Below, one piece after another: positions 30,843 through 42,412 of a stretch of DNA of 64,000 nt; positions within the stretch are counted from its first letter, which is position 1, and every line of letters begins with the position of its first letter. The DNA is taken from NCBI GenBank assembly GCA_030435675.1, contig CM059621.1, positions 10,664,001-10,728,000 on the forward strand. Reading direction: 5' to 3'. Under the pieces are notes generated by a model. That model ran no database searches and was not told where the DNA came from. It saw only the letters and a list, made by a program, of their open reading frames with translations. The translations under genes were made by a program, and so were the position numbers. The DNA comes from Steinernema hermaphroditum. Its lineage: Eukaryota; Nematoda; Chromadorea; Rhabditida; Steinernematidae.

Positions 30843-32956
30843 AAGGGCCCCGACGCGTCCCTTCCGCGCCGATCGCTCCGTGACTAATTGCTTCCGAGGC
30901 GCCAAACGGACTCCATTTGGTATTCATGGCCTGGTCGCCTTCTCCCGCGAATCACGTTTCTCCGAAATAAAGAATTAACTCGCCGAGTCCCGGGAGGTCG
31001 GTCAGGCCTGCACGCCCTGTCTCCCCCAATTGTCGTGACGGTTTCCCGGCGGGAATCGGGCCGAGTCCCGACGCGATGTCACTTCTCGTTTTCCGGCGGG
31101 TGAATTAGGCGTCTGAGTTGCGACGAAAACACAAATTGAATGTCAGAAGGCGCTGACTTCCTCCGATTCCGGAGATCCTCTTCCCCTACGAGGTGACGTC
31201 GCTGGGTCACAGCAGTTCTAACGTGCACCCTGGCGCCTCTCATCGACCTTTACGTCACTTTGGCGGAATAATCGCGCGGAGGCGATCCGCGTTCCCACGT
31301 TCTTCGGAAAGAGCGCCAATAGCCTAATTCGGTCTTTGGGCCCTGGAGACGCCTCTGATTGCGGCGAATTGGCTTATCCGAACTCCGGAGGCGCTGTTGC
31401 ATTCGGTAAACACAAAAATGAAGTTAAGTGCCATTGACAGCGATCCCGCGGGACGCGGCGCCCTCGATCCGCTTTGTTTTAGACTTTCCGCCCAATCGCA
31501 GCTTATCTGACCCGCCAAGAGGGCAACTGTGCCCGCGAGCGATGTGTTTTGCGTCAAAATCGCCTCTGATGTGTTGAAAATTGTGAGCCAAAAATAGTGA
31601 CGGAGGAGCTCGTTATGGCTGCTCTGCTTCTTCTGCTATTCTCTGCTTCCTGGAGGAGCGCAGTCGTAGTACGGTCTGTGAAGAAGATGCTCTTGAAGGG
31701 CCTCTTGGTCCAATAGGACTAACCGCTGTGCACTGACTTTTTCGAATGTGATTTAATAGAGAGCACAAATTCGCCGTTTGGGAAAGGGTTGGATACGGTA
31801 GAGGGTCACTGGCCCATCTTCTATGGACGAAAACATCCATTCTGCTGCATGAAGAGGTGTCAAGATTCGATAAGAATCGCTCTCCGCGTCGTTATTCTTA
31901 ATTGCGTCTCGGCCAAATGAATGTGAAGTGGAGATTGACAAAAAAAACAGCGACCATAAATGATGCTGGCGCCGACGTGGCCGGAGATTAGGCTAATACT
32001 CGTCGGGCTTTGTAGTCTATCTGGACGCTTTTTTCGGCTAACGCAATTTCCGACGCCAGCACGATCCCGACTCGGATAATCTCGACCACGTGCGCCTTCG
32101 ACGTTGCGATTCCGACTATTTTCAAATTTCATTTGTGCCGTTGGGCACGCATAGCACGCGCCTCGGGACGTAGAACGTACCCCGGCCATATCGGAGGACG
32201 GCCTTTTTATTAAAAAATGAATTATTAATCTTCGGGTGCCTATTTCGGGTCTCTTTCAATTATCCAAACGGTCGCCTTTCGGCAACTTCTCTCCGGGATC
32301 AGGGACGGGCCATCTGCCCTCATTTCCTAATCGAGGCCGACTTTTCACCCCATTGGCAGGTGCATCCCTGGCCCCTCCCCCGGGGGGCTCGGCGTCTCTG
32401 ATCAGTCGCCTTCGACCGCCTCTCCCCGGCGGCGTCGACTCCGTCCCCTCTTAATTAGACGACTCAATCGGAGCGCCTTCCGGAGCCCTCCCGGAGCCTC
32501 ATTAATTACCCGCTCGTTCTCCTCCGGAGGGGGCCGGCCGAGGCGAAGAAGCAGAAGTAATTAGGCCCTTTCAAGTCAACTTTTTCTGTTTTTGTTTGCC
32601 TGAAGACGCGGAAGGCGATTCGGCGCCGAATTAAACCATTCGTCCCGAGACTGAGGAAGCGCTCGCGTGTCTGGGGTACGGTAGGGCGCTGCATTCCTCC
32701 GCGACGAATTGTCCGTAGATGTTTCATCCAGAATTATGAAGGAGGCATCGATCGTCGCCTATTAGTGTCCTTCGGGACCCACTTTTTGTCAAAACAGGCG
32801 AAAACATCGCGCAAGCACTCATAAAGTCACACTCCAAACGCCCTCTAATGGAAACACTTAGGGTCCTCGACGCGTCGTCTCCTTTCCTTCGGACTTTTTG
32901 GCATAATTTGTGTCCTTTTGACGTCTCCCTCCATCTCAGGCCTCTTTTTCAGAATA
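30843..32956. other. Large gene-free interval
   Basis: About 2.1 kb between the saposin-like gene and the first ankyrin gene. It has the same mosaic as the block upstream of neuroligin: GC-rich runs broken by AATTAAT/TTAATTA cores (near 32215-32230, 32450 and 32500). Two TACGGTA words (near 31796 and 32677) lie here. No frame is convincing. Confidence 0.35.
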
Positions 32957-34112
32957 ATGAATGTCACCGCTCCGGGAATCGTCCACTCGCCGCACCTTCC
33001 GGGTCCTCCTCGGAGCATCCGTCCCCTGAGCGCGAGCCCCCGGCGCTCCACCATCGCCCCCTCGATGGTGCCGACGGTGCTGGTGCCCCCGGAGAGCCAG
33101 CTGGAGTCGCTGATGCACCGTCTCCGCTGCATTCAGGCCCGCTCGCTCACCACGAACCTCACCCTGCCGCCGGAATTTCGTCAGAAACTGGAGGTGAGTG
33201 GGCAAACACCCCTAGAGGACCCTCTGACGTCGCCTGGGATCGACTTCCGAAAACCAAAGGCGCACTTACCCCGCACTCCCAGAGGCCAGTGGAGGCCACT
33301 TTGTTTACCCACACGCCGAGTGACGTCAGAGGGTCCACTATCGGATCGCTTCCAGGCCGTCGACATCAACGAACGCGACGCCGCCGGGGAGACAATGCTC
33401 ATCGCCGTACTCCGCCTCGTCAGCAACGATCAGGAGAGGGTACGGTACGAGGACGACGGGGTGATGTAAGCGGCGTTTAGGTGAAGTTCGTGAAGCTGCT
33501 GCTGGAGGAGGGCGCCGACGTGAACGCGGCGGATTCGAGGGAGCGGAGGACGCCGGCTATGGTGTGCTGCACGGAGAATCGCGTCCGTGAGGGGAAAATG
33601 ATCATCCGGACGGTGGGTGGGCTCCGAGGCCTCGAGATAGAGACGTTGGCTTTTCAGAAGGGTTGCAACCTGATCAGCCAGGACCGGCTAGGGAACACAG
33701 CGATTATGCATGCGGCGATGAAAGGGAACAACGAGCTGATGGAGGAGATGATCGATGTCCTCTCGAAGGACTGGGGCCTCTCGGCGCTGCAGCTGAAGAA
33801 CTGCATGGGCAACACGGCCGAGGACCTCGCCATCCGCAACGGCCACCACCGCTGCGCCCGTATGGTGCAGTCCCAGGTAGGTGCACCCTCGCGCGTCTCC
33901 TTAGCCCCCTTCAGCGCCTCCACATGCTGGCCTGCCTCAACCGGCAGATGGACATGGTGGGCCGGATCGGGAGTCGCCAGTGGAACGCGTTCGCCGCCGT
34001 CTACAGATGCCTAGACAAGTGGAAGCCGAGGCCGCGTCGGAACTCGGAGGAGTCGATCTCGGCGACGGAGATGATCGGAGTGCTCCCGCGACGACGGAAG
34101 AAGAGCCTCTGA
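32957..34112 (+). CDS. Ankyrin-repeat protein A (paralogue of the gene at 38.6-40.0 kb)
   Basis: Five exons (32957-33193, 33356-33439, 33481-33612, 33658-33876, 33915-34112) sum to 870 bases, 289 residues. The ATG follows a TTTTTCAG acceptor by four bases. After a proline/arginine-rich N-terminus of about 80 residues come three to four ankyrin repeats: DINERDAAGETMLIAVLRLV, then VKLLLEEGADVNAADSRERR, then DRLGNTAIMHAAMKGNNELM and NCMGNTAEDLAIRNGHHRCA. The C-terminal part (RLHMLACLNRQMDMVGRI) has a counterpart in the second copy (RLHMLQRMHRQLALINLS). Function is unknown; the repeats imply protein binding. It converges on the IKK-like kinase, 125 bases apart. The second intron begins GTACGGTACG. 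Confidence 0.85.
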
Positions 34113-34237
34113 GGCGCGGGTGGCGGAGAAAAGGCATATGACTGGCTTGTAAACTCTTGTATTTATTTTGAATCTTTCGCTTTCCTTCCGGTGATATATA
34201 CAGAGGTTATGTACACGAGGTCTCAGGGAGCGCGTCT

Positions 34238-36889
34238 CTACACGTCCAGGAAGCTCTGCTCCGCCAGTTTATGGAGCTTCTCGGCAGACTCTCGAAGGGC
34301 GGCAAGCCCAGCACCCCAGACACCGTTCTGCGCCTCGCGCAAATTCATCTGTCTTCGGAGCTCGTCAAACGCCTGAAGATCGTCGAAGAGATGAGAGAGA
34401 AGAAGAGAACCCACGTTGGCGCAGAGGCTGCGGATCTCCTCGCTGAAATGGTCGAGTTTCCGATGCGCTTCGAAGGGCGAACTAAAGAAGAATTCAGAGA
34501 AGGGCACTGGGGGAGCGAACCTTTCGCTGGTGAGGGCGGCTCCGAGGACCTCGAAGCTCCGCTTGGCGAACTTGTCGCTCTTCGCCAGAAGCTGCTCGCG
34601 CACGTTGTTCAGCATCTTCGAGTCCAGCTCGTCCAGCTCCTTGTCCCGCGGCCGCTTGCGCTGCAGGCTCTCGAAGATGTCCGCGATTCGACCCTCGTCG
34701 TACTGACCGTAGTCCATCTTCCTGACGGTGGAGAGGAGTTCCTCGAAGGGCTTGAAGGCCGAGAGGCTTCGGACGGTGAGACCCAAGTAGCCAATTTGCT
34801 CTGAAATTTGACTCTTCAAAGGGCAGAAGATCTATGGAGTGGTCGGAGATGATGACTAGAGACGAATTCAGAAAGAGCACTGTAAGGTTTGACTCCAAAA
34901 ACTCCTTTTTTCAAATCTTTTTAACTCATAGAGATCATAGAAAACACGCAAATCGTCCTTTTCGATCCCACATCCTAACCTACAGCAATCACTACGCCTC
35001 TATCCCACAAATCTCGTGCGAGTGGAGAAGGCCTTCTTCTAGATCTCTACACTTAATTGGACGTGAGAAGATTGATGGGCCTAGAGATGGGAATCGGAAA
35101 TGTAGTGGGTGTGTGGGAAGGCTATGGTTAAGTGTAACAAGCGGTGATTTAGGAATGCACGCACCGATAAGTGGCGAGAGGATCTCCATGCATCTCGGGG
35201 AGAGATGCGCCTTGAGGCAGCCGAGCAGGGAGGTCACCGAGGAGCAGTGGTCGTGGAAGGCATCGTAGCAGACGCGGAAGTCCTCTAGGGATCGGCCGTA
35301 GAAGTTGGAGACCTCCTGGGGCACACCGAGGAGTGCCGAGAAGGAGTCGGCAATACGATAGGTCGAGTGCGCCTTGGCCATCACGCTGTCGTTCCGATCT
35401 GAGGAGCGACTTAGGGGGGCACGTGGATGGTACCCACCGTCGACGATCTTGGTCGCCCTCCACCTGAGGGGCTCCTCCGAACTGCCATCGTAGCAGAAGG
35501 CGACGCAGGAGAGCTGCGAGGGGTCGAAGGGCGCCTCGAAGCGATTCAACTCCTCCAGTGGAACGAGCCTCCCAGAGGGGAGCATCAGCTTGACGACCTC
35601 GCAGTCGCAACCGAGCACTTCCAACGGAGTCAGAGGGGCATTCAGCTCGCTTCTGGCGAGATGGGAGACCCTGGAGGTCGGGTAGAAGTCGACGATCCTC
35701 GCCTCGTGGAGGTGGAAGACGCGATGCGGCCGGAGGCTCTCCAATTCCTTGGCCCTCTCGAGGTTCTTCCCGAAGATCTCCTTGATAACTCCGCGCTCCG
35801 TGGGCTTCTCGCTGTTCATCAGATCGCGGATCACACTCTCCATGATCCTCCGAAGGGAACTGAAAGGACATCGGGTCTCTGACAGTGAGGACCTACTTGG
35901 AGAACTGGCAACTCAGAGGCAGCTGCTCCTTGTAGACGCGTTGTCCCTTCGCGTCGACGACACCACAGATGTGTCTCTGGCCGCGGTTGGCAAAGAGTCC
36001 GCTGAGGGCCTTTGCGCTCTCCAACAGCTTCTGCGTCTCGTCGCGACTGTGGTTCAGTTTCTGGTACTCGAAGGGGAGTCGCCCACAGCTGAGCTGGTAG
36101 AGCATCGAGGCGAGTGCCCACATCTCGCACTCCACGGGGGAATACGAGTAGACCCTCGATTCCAGAATGTTGTTGATTACGGCTTCGCACTGACAAAACG
36201 AGCTTTAGGGCAGCATAGACACTGGACACTCACTGCGTAGCCGACCGTTCCGATCAGAGAGCGCATGTCGATGCTCGCCGATCTCGCGCCGCCGAAGTCT
36301 CCCAGTTTGAAGAGGTATCTGAAGGGGGACTCTGTTTCGAAGGGGTTCCGAGATACCTGTTGTTAGGCAGGTTCCAGAAGAGGACGTTGCCGGGCTTTAG
36401 GTCTCGGTGGACGAGGTCGTCCTGCGCGACGAAGTGCAGTGCAGTGCCTAAAGCGCCATGAGAAGAAGCCAAAGAAGGGGTGTCCTACTGATCTGGTAGT
36501 AGAGCTGGATGGCGAGGGATGGAGGGAACCCCCGGACGAACTCGATCCTGTGAAGGAGGTCCTGGACGCTCCCGTCGGCGAGTTCGAAGACGAGTGCCAC
36601 GGAGTTGCCGGTCATGGGGAGCCACTCGACGAGACGAACGATGTAGGCTGCCTTGTTGCGGCTCAGAGTCAGAAGCGCGTCGATCTCCTCCTGGGAGCGG
36701 AACTCTGGTTCCGCTGAGAGCAGTTTGATGGCAACGTAGTCTCCATCGATCCTGGATCTGCCCTTGTAGACCTAAAACGACTTAGCAGAGCTCCTTGGAG
36801 GGACTCACTGTTCCGAACTGGCCCTGGCCAAGCTTCTCGTGGGACCTGTAGTGGTAGTTGCCGATTCGGTACCACGGCGACGTCGCCAT
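34238..36889 (-). CDS. ikke-1: TBK1/IKK-epsilon-like protein kinase
   Basis: Begins MATSPWYRIGNYHY; the kinase domain shows LGQGQFGTVYKG, the VAIK lysine (YVAIKLL), HRDLKPGNVLFW, GDFGGAR and an activation loop with MRSLIGTVGY, where the Ser aligns with TBK1 Ser172. The lobe after it contains a segment ending LPLSCQFSK, equivalent to the TBK1 region before its ubiquitin-like domain. Next is a ubiquitin-like part (HRVFHLHEARIVDFYPTSRV), and after an intron of about 340 bases (about 35147-34806) a helical region (EQIGYLGLTVRSL onward) ending EQSFLDV. The order kinase, ULD, helical scaffold is specific to TBK1/IKK-epsilon. AATAAA lies on the minus strand about 75 bases after the stop. Two ankyrin-repeat genes flank it. 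Confidence 0.85.
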
Positions 36890-38620
36890 CTCGGGTCCGA
36901 GCACACTGAAAGGGACGATCGATCGGAACGCGCGGCGATCGGAGGTGACGAAAGGCTGGGAAACGCTGTGTCAAAATGCGATGTTTACGGGAAGTGAACT
37001 CGGGAGGCCGGTGCAGGCCTGAACTGGCAGAGCAGAAGATCGATGGGTTGCTGGCGGGAAGGTTCGTCACAGGACGACGGGGTGGGGGACGAGATGAGTC
37101 ATGCGGAGACGATAAGGACAGTTGTTTACTGATCACGAGAAGCGGCAATTTGTAATTCCCAAAAAGGGACCGCGGCGGGTTGATGGCCGCCATTTTACGC
37201 CCTACGGCCAAAGAGATTCTCGGAGTGACTTCTGTGTTTCGCAAGCAGTTCTTCATTAACATCTGACGTTTTTTTCGTCAAAATATTGAGGAACGCGTTT
37301 TGATTTACTCTCCTTTGGGGTCGATGCGAAAGAAGGCTTTGTAGTGGCCAATAGGGACGTCTATGAGGAGTTTCTGCCATGGTCACCTCACCAGGACGAA
37401 CCTCGTGGCTTCATGCTTTGGAAAAAATGTCGTTTTCATTCGATGATTTTCCGAGGGCAATCTTGTACATTCATCTTGTTCGCTCTCGTCGTCTTCCTCC
37501 CTTCGGAAAGCAATTCAGTGTAGCCCCTTGGTCCGATCCCCACAACGCCCTCACACGGAAAGGGTCTCCGAGTACACAGCCAAAGTGCTTCGGTGTCCAG
37601 CAGTTCAGAATGATTTCATCGTTCCCAGCGGTCCCGAGCGTCCAGATGACGAAAGACCACACGCCGTGCCTCATGTGATAACGTGGGAAAAGCCATGTTC
37701 TGCAAACAGAACAGCGTGGCCACCAGGAAAACACCTGCGAGTCGATAAAAACGGAAGATTAGAGACTCGACGTACATATCTACAATCTATAGTAATTCAG
37801 TGTTCCAGATTCCCTACCATCGTGGGTCTCCCTCGGTCCACTCAATCTCAGATCAGCACTCCCCGTCGGACTCCTTCCTCCTCCCGATGTCACTAAACAT
37901 CGCGAAAAAACTTTTGAAGCAATAAAATTGAAATTGTTATCGAACCCAACGGAACCAATTACATTACCCCGCCGCCGAACGGAGTTATGCAGGCATAAAT
38001 CCACTTTACGCCCAGTACCCATAATAGTAATTACCTCCGCGCCGTGATTTAGCGTCACCGAACGGACGATAGGTCTCGCGGAGTGGGGCAAACGACGTTA
38101 ATCCCATTTTCTTTAGAGTATGACGGCATTCCCGAGCTCAGAGAACGCACGTATAAAGCTCGCATGGTTGTCTGGACCTAGGTTTATAATCGGGCTTAGG
38201 ACAAGGGACGGTCGAAGTGTAAAACACTGAGAGTTGGGCCTTTTCTTAGAGTAGCGAGTTTTCGAGGGATCCTTTTGTGGGCAATCGTTTTCTTCGACGT
38301 GGAAACTATCCTCTAGAGCAATGGACTCCGGAGCGCAGATAGTTCATGTAGGACACACACAAGTGCATGTAATATCCTTGAGAACATCGAAGATTTCCTC
38401 AGTTCTATGGTTTGCTTAAATCGACCGTCTCACGGTCCGCTGTTCAGTGGCTGTTCTCCGTTTTCTCTGACGTCATAATTGCTCATTCGAAGAGCACAAG
38501 CACCACTAACCACAGCTGATTCCCTGATGACTCAACACGAAAACTCAGACTTTCGATCGTTTATTCCGCACAAACGCGCATCTCAATGGCTACTAGGGTG
38601 CTCCAGCTCGACTCCACCGG
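36890..38620. other. Gene-free interval
   Basis: About 1.7 kb between the kinase start and the 3' end of ankyrin gene B. Frames on both strands around 37.4-37.9 kb are open for up to about 120 codons but show no domain, splice or repeat logic. Confidence 0.35.
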
Positions 38621-40007
38621 TCAGTGGCTGAATCCATCGGCATAGATCGGAGGGAACTCGACGCTGCCCCCGATGGTCCGTCCACCACGACTCTTCAGAG
38701 GAGGGAGATGGGGCACCTGCATCAGATTCTGGAAGTCGTCCTCGCCGATCGACCTCGAGAGACGCGTAGGGTCCTGGTAGCCCTGAACGGAAGGGTAAGA
38801 AGGGGAGCGGAGGGAAGTCTACCGCCGAGTTCCTTCGCGATATCCTCGGGAAGGTCATGCCTCCGCCTCCGTGTGGCTTTCCGCCGCCGTTGGCCTTGGA
38901 TCGACAGTTCAAGAAGGCCTGTTTCGCCTGAATCGCCGATCCATCAGATCCCGAAGCCATGCTCACCTTGTAGATGGTCTGGTAATTGCTCCATCCCTTC
39001 AGGGACGCACTCAGATTGATGAGGGCCAGCTGGCGGTGCATGCGCTGCAGCATATGTAGTCTCTCTCGCTTCAGAAGCCTGGAATCAGGCGTCAGAAGGG
39101 TCGCGGAGAGCTTGCCTACAGAGAACAATCGTAGCGTCCGTTCTTGCGGGCCAACGCCTCGGCCGTGTAGCCCATGCAGTTGGTGGCGCGGAAGACGTCG
39201 AAGCTCCACCGCCGGGTCAGCTGGTTCACGAGCAGCGAGGTGATCCCCGAGTGGCCGTAGAGCGCCGCGTACATCAGCGCCGTGTTGCCGAGCTTGTCGG
39301 CGGCGGTGAGGTCAACGTTGAGGTGAATGAGGTGCTGGCTGACAGCCTCGTTCCGGGCGATACAGGCGAGCATCAGGGGAGTCCGCAGGTTCCGCGTGTC
39401 CGGCTCGTTCGGGTCGCATCCGTTTCTGATCAGCAGGTTGATGTACCGTACCTGCAAGAGGCTCTTCATTTCGACTTTTCCCTCCCGGTGATTAGGACTG
39501 TTGGCTCCAGCCATTGGCACAAAAGAGGCAGATGCCCTCGGATTCCCCTTCTCCGCGGGTCTCCCACGAATCCAAATGAGTTTCCATCGATTTGGCGCGT
39601 TCCCAGCACCCCAATTAACTCCGGGATCGGCCACCTGGCGACCCTCCACTACCTGTAGGGCCCTGTCGGACACGTAGCGCACGACGCAGATGATGAGGGT
39701 CTCGCCGCGAAAGTTCCTCTCGCTGGGATCGAAGTTGACGAAGCGCTTCTCGAGCTTCTGCGGGAGGTTCTTGTACGAGGTGTCGTTCTGCTGAAGGAGT
39801 CGGATCAGAGGATAGAAGGGGACTTGTCGTTTCGTCTTTTGCTGGGAGGGGGTACAAAAGGGGTGTAGGCCCGGAGACTACGATACCGACCTGGTCGAAG
39901 ACGGAGCGCATGCGGAGGGCGTCGATGCGCGCGTTCATCCACCTTTCGCACTCCATGACTGCGAGCTGCTGGCGCTGTGACTGGCAGAGCTGGATCGCCA
40001 CCGGCAT
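38621..40007 (-). CDS. Ankyrin-repeat protein B (paralogue of the gene at 33-34 kb)
   Basis: Six exons or so. The start ATG at 40007 begins MPVAIQLCQSQRQQLAVMEC. Ankyrin-type units follow: FDPSERNFRGETLIICVVRY, then INLLIRNGCDPNEPDTRNLR with TPLMLACIARNEAV, ADKLGNTALMYAALYGHSGI and NCMGYTAEALARKNGRYDCS. The last two align with protein A (DRLGNTAIMHAAMKGNNELM, NCMGNTAEDLAIRNGHH), including the NCMGxTAExLA signature, so the two are paralogues. The C-terminal tail is glycine- and arginine-rich and ends DGFSH. Both copies lie next to the IKK-like kinase. Function unknown. The upstream start exon is the least certain part. Confidence 0.8.
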
Positions 40008-40622
40008 CGGAGTGCCGGGGTTGTGCCCGCGCCGCGGCCGCGACTACGATAGCCCTCCCACTCCGGCGGCCAGGGTGACGTCGTCCTCGCGTGAGTCTGA
40101 GGACACGTACGCAAAAACAACAGCCACAGGAGGCGATCGGTGAGCGCTGTGGGCCGGCCGAGGAACACGCAGGTGCGCCGATCAATGTCAGAACGCCTCT
40201 CGAAGCCGCCTCTGGAAGCTGCGCGAAGAGGAGACGTCTAGGCAGGGGTACTGTACTTTCTGACGAGGGACTGAAGGCGATCGGGGACACCTGACGAGGA
40301 CGAAAAGAGCTGAGTCTTCGAAGGATCTTGTGTGTTTCGTTTTTCTGTGTGAAAGCCCCGGGAATCGTAGTTGCCGACAGGAGAGTGTGCGTGACCACGG
40401 TACTTTGTACCGCCCTAAATAGCTGTGTTGCGAGTAACTCAGTTTCTCGAAAGGACGAATGCCGCATACAAACGAATTACCCAGATTCGCACCCGAAGTA
40501 CCCCGAAGTTCCACTTAGGACCGAGGCTGTCGAGCGACGCTATCCCCTTGTGGTCCCGCATCTCAGCATCGCAAAAGGACTTTTAGACTGACTGAGAGCA
40601 GGAAGGGTCTCACCGAATCGAG
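40008..40622. other. Gene-free interval
   Basis: About 600 bases between two divergent start codons. No coding frame is convincing; promoter DNA for one or both neighbours is likely. Confidence 0.4.
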
Positions 40623-40844
40623 ATGTACCGCGTGGCTCCCCATTCGACCAATGCGAAAGCATCCCCTGCCGGGTACCTCATCTACCACATGTCCCCCTAC
40701 CACGATGAACCGTCTCCCACTCCAGCTTCTTCGTCCCCCTCCGGCGATCGGCCCCTTCTCGAGTTGTCCTCAGAAGAGTTGGAGACCTGCCAGGTAACCC
40801 TCATGGCACGCATCATGAAGCTGAGCGCCGCTCTGCGCCTCTGA
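40623..40844 (+). CDS. Small hypothetical protein, 73 residues
   Basis: Single-exon frame from ATG to TGA. The product is rich in Ser and Pro in the middle (SPTPASSSPSGDRPL) and ends in a short amphipathic segment (TCQVTLMARIMKLSAALRL). AATAAA at 40884-40889, 40 bases after the stop, supports a real transcript. I recognise no family. It could also be the last exon of a gene whose upstream exons were missed. Confidence 0.4.
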   Translation: MYRVAPHSTNAKASPAGYLIYHMSPYHDEPSPTPASSSPSGDRPLLELSSEELETCQVTLMARIMKLSAALRL

Positions 40845-41559
40845 AATCTCTTGTTTTGTGGTGAATACACTTAAACTCTGATGAATAAATCAGATTTCTC
40901 TTTTCTCTAGGCAGCTGCCTTTCCTAGATTGTCCCTCCAAAGGTCGAGATAGGGGAGGGAAGGGTGTGTGGACTCTGTCGCCACTCTCTTGGCTCGTTTT
41001 GACTGGTTTTGCAGTTGTTGACTAATGTCGTGGTGCTTGATTGTTGCATAAATCGTACAATCCTGTCCATCAACTGTGTTTAGAGAAAAAAAAACGGCGC
41101 GTCAAAGGTATATTCCAGATTAGCTCCCGGCTCAAAGCACTCTGGATTTCAGGAATTCGCGTGTTTCAAATGGGGCGCAATGTAAATAGTGGCACAGTTC
41201 TCACCCTTATGAGTTCTGAGCACGGAGGCTTTTAGAATCTTATTTGAGACGTGCGTAGAACCGGACACTGTCAAAAGAAACTGAACATGATATTTAAGAA
41301 TCATAAACAAAATAATTCATTTCGAAATGACCGTACGATGAAGTTTCACTAACAGGGGGAATTCATCTTACCCTTCAAAATCATCTGTAAAATTGTGACA
41401 CGACTTTAGAGCTCCCTTTAAAGTGATGATCAACGACTGCTCAGCTAATGGTTAGTAAATCTTTTAGGATCTTATTCGATACTATAGATAATAAAACTGA
41501 GAGAATGCTTTGCGATGATTAAAAGCCTCTTTTATCTGAAAGTGAAATGACTTGACTTT
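40845..41559. other. Gene-free AT-rich interval
   Basis: About 700 bases of AT-rich sequence between the small gene and the inverted-repeat arm. The longest frame (41041-41235) shows nothing recognisable. Confidence 0.4.
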
Positions 41560-42072
41560 GACTTTATTCACGACTCAAAGGCATTTCGCCTTGCATGACA
41601 CCGAATAATAGACAAACAGAGGATGTCTCATTGCTGCGGGCTTCATCCTTGGCGTAGCGGTGGTGTCGAACCGGTCGTAGACGGCGCGCTTCATGGGGTA
41701 TCTGAGAAGCAGCAAAACATCGGAAATGGCGGTGGAATATCTTCTTCGCGGGCGTTTGGACCACTTGGGTAGCTTCGGGGCTCGCCTCTGCTTCGGAGAG
41801 ATGAGTCCGTGTTCCGAGAGTTGCATATTCGGTGCTGATGGTGTCCTCAGGGCGTCGGTGACCTTTGGGATGACATCTCGCGCTGTCAGATTCCTGGCGT
41901 CGGACATCTTGTTGTCAGCGGTGGTGGGACTACGGCTTCCGGGTGTCCCAATTACCTCTGGAAGCCGGAAAACTCATACATGCCACAGGGTTTGCCATCT
42001 GATCAAACCAGACACTCAGAGAGCGACCGGAGGGACCGACCGCTCGCCACTGCGACACGAGTGAGACTCAGT
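41560..42072 (-). repeat. Left arm of a large inverted duplication
   Basis: About 510 bases whose reverse complement matches 47437-47925, by eye around 80% with small indels. Both arms begin at a shared GAGT(T)CTCACTCGTGTCGC boundary and include the 110-codon frame described separately. The LTR element lies between the arms, with this arm 12 bases from the truncated LTR. Confidence 0.75.
41575..41907 (-). CDS. Small conserved-looking protein in the left arm, 110 residues
   Basis: Intact frame from ATG (MSDARNLTARDVIPKVTDAL) to TGA, followed at once by a minus-strand AATAAA in the reverse complement of 41560-41575. The product is basic, with RRAPKLPKWSKRPRRRYS in the middle and RYPMKRAVYDRFDTTATPRM towards the end, which suggests nucleic-acid or ribosome contact. 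I do not recognise the family. The second copy at 47.6 kb is decayed, so this is the functional member if either is. Upstream sequence shared by both arms may hold its promoter or a first exon. Confidence 0.5.
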   Translation of the reverse strand: MSDARNLTARDVIPKVTDALRTPSAPNMQLSEHGLISPKQRRAPKLPKWSKRPRRRYSTAISDVLLLLRYPMKRAVYDRFDTTATPRMKPAAMRHPLFVYYSVSCKAKCL

Positions 42073-42084
42073 GAAATGATCAAC

Positions 42085-42256
42085 CACGGCCGGTCGTATG
42101 CAGCGTGGGGAACCGAATAACAAAATATCTTTATTCGACTGTCCCGTGCAACACACAAAAAACACACTGCCGATTAAAACCCCCACACGGCACAGCAGCC
42201 CCAGTCTAGACAGTCACCGCTAGACAGTCGTGCCAGGACAGGCATCTTACTACATC
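42085..42256 (-). repeat. 3' LTR, truncated
   Basis: Identical to 47078-47249. Compared with the other copy it lacks the last 28 bases or so (the U5 end), so it does not finish in the expected CA. A minus-strand AATAAA lies inside (near 42120), as usual for an LTR poly(A) signal. Confidence 0.85.
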
Positions 42257-42267
42257 TCTCCCCCCCC
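42256..42267 (-). other. Polypurine tract
   Basis: Minus-strand GGGGGGGGAGAG directly before the LTR start TGTAGTAAG, the place expected for the plus-strand primer of reverse transcription. Confidence 0.8.
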
Positions 42268-42412
42268 ATACATCAATAAATGAGCGTCCTCGCTCAACAT
42301 AATTATACAGCCAGAACATAAATACTAAATATCCTCAGTCCTCCGAGCTTCTAGTTGTTCTTCTCCTGGCTTAATGTTGATGACCATCGCGATATCGTGT
42401 TTCTTCGGTGGA

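Noticed and set aside
37379..37896. Overlapping frames on both strands upstream of the kinase
   Set aside because: No recognisable protein, no consistent donor/acceptor sites, no poly(A) signal in the right place.
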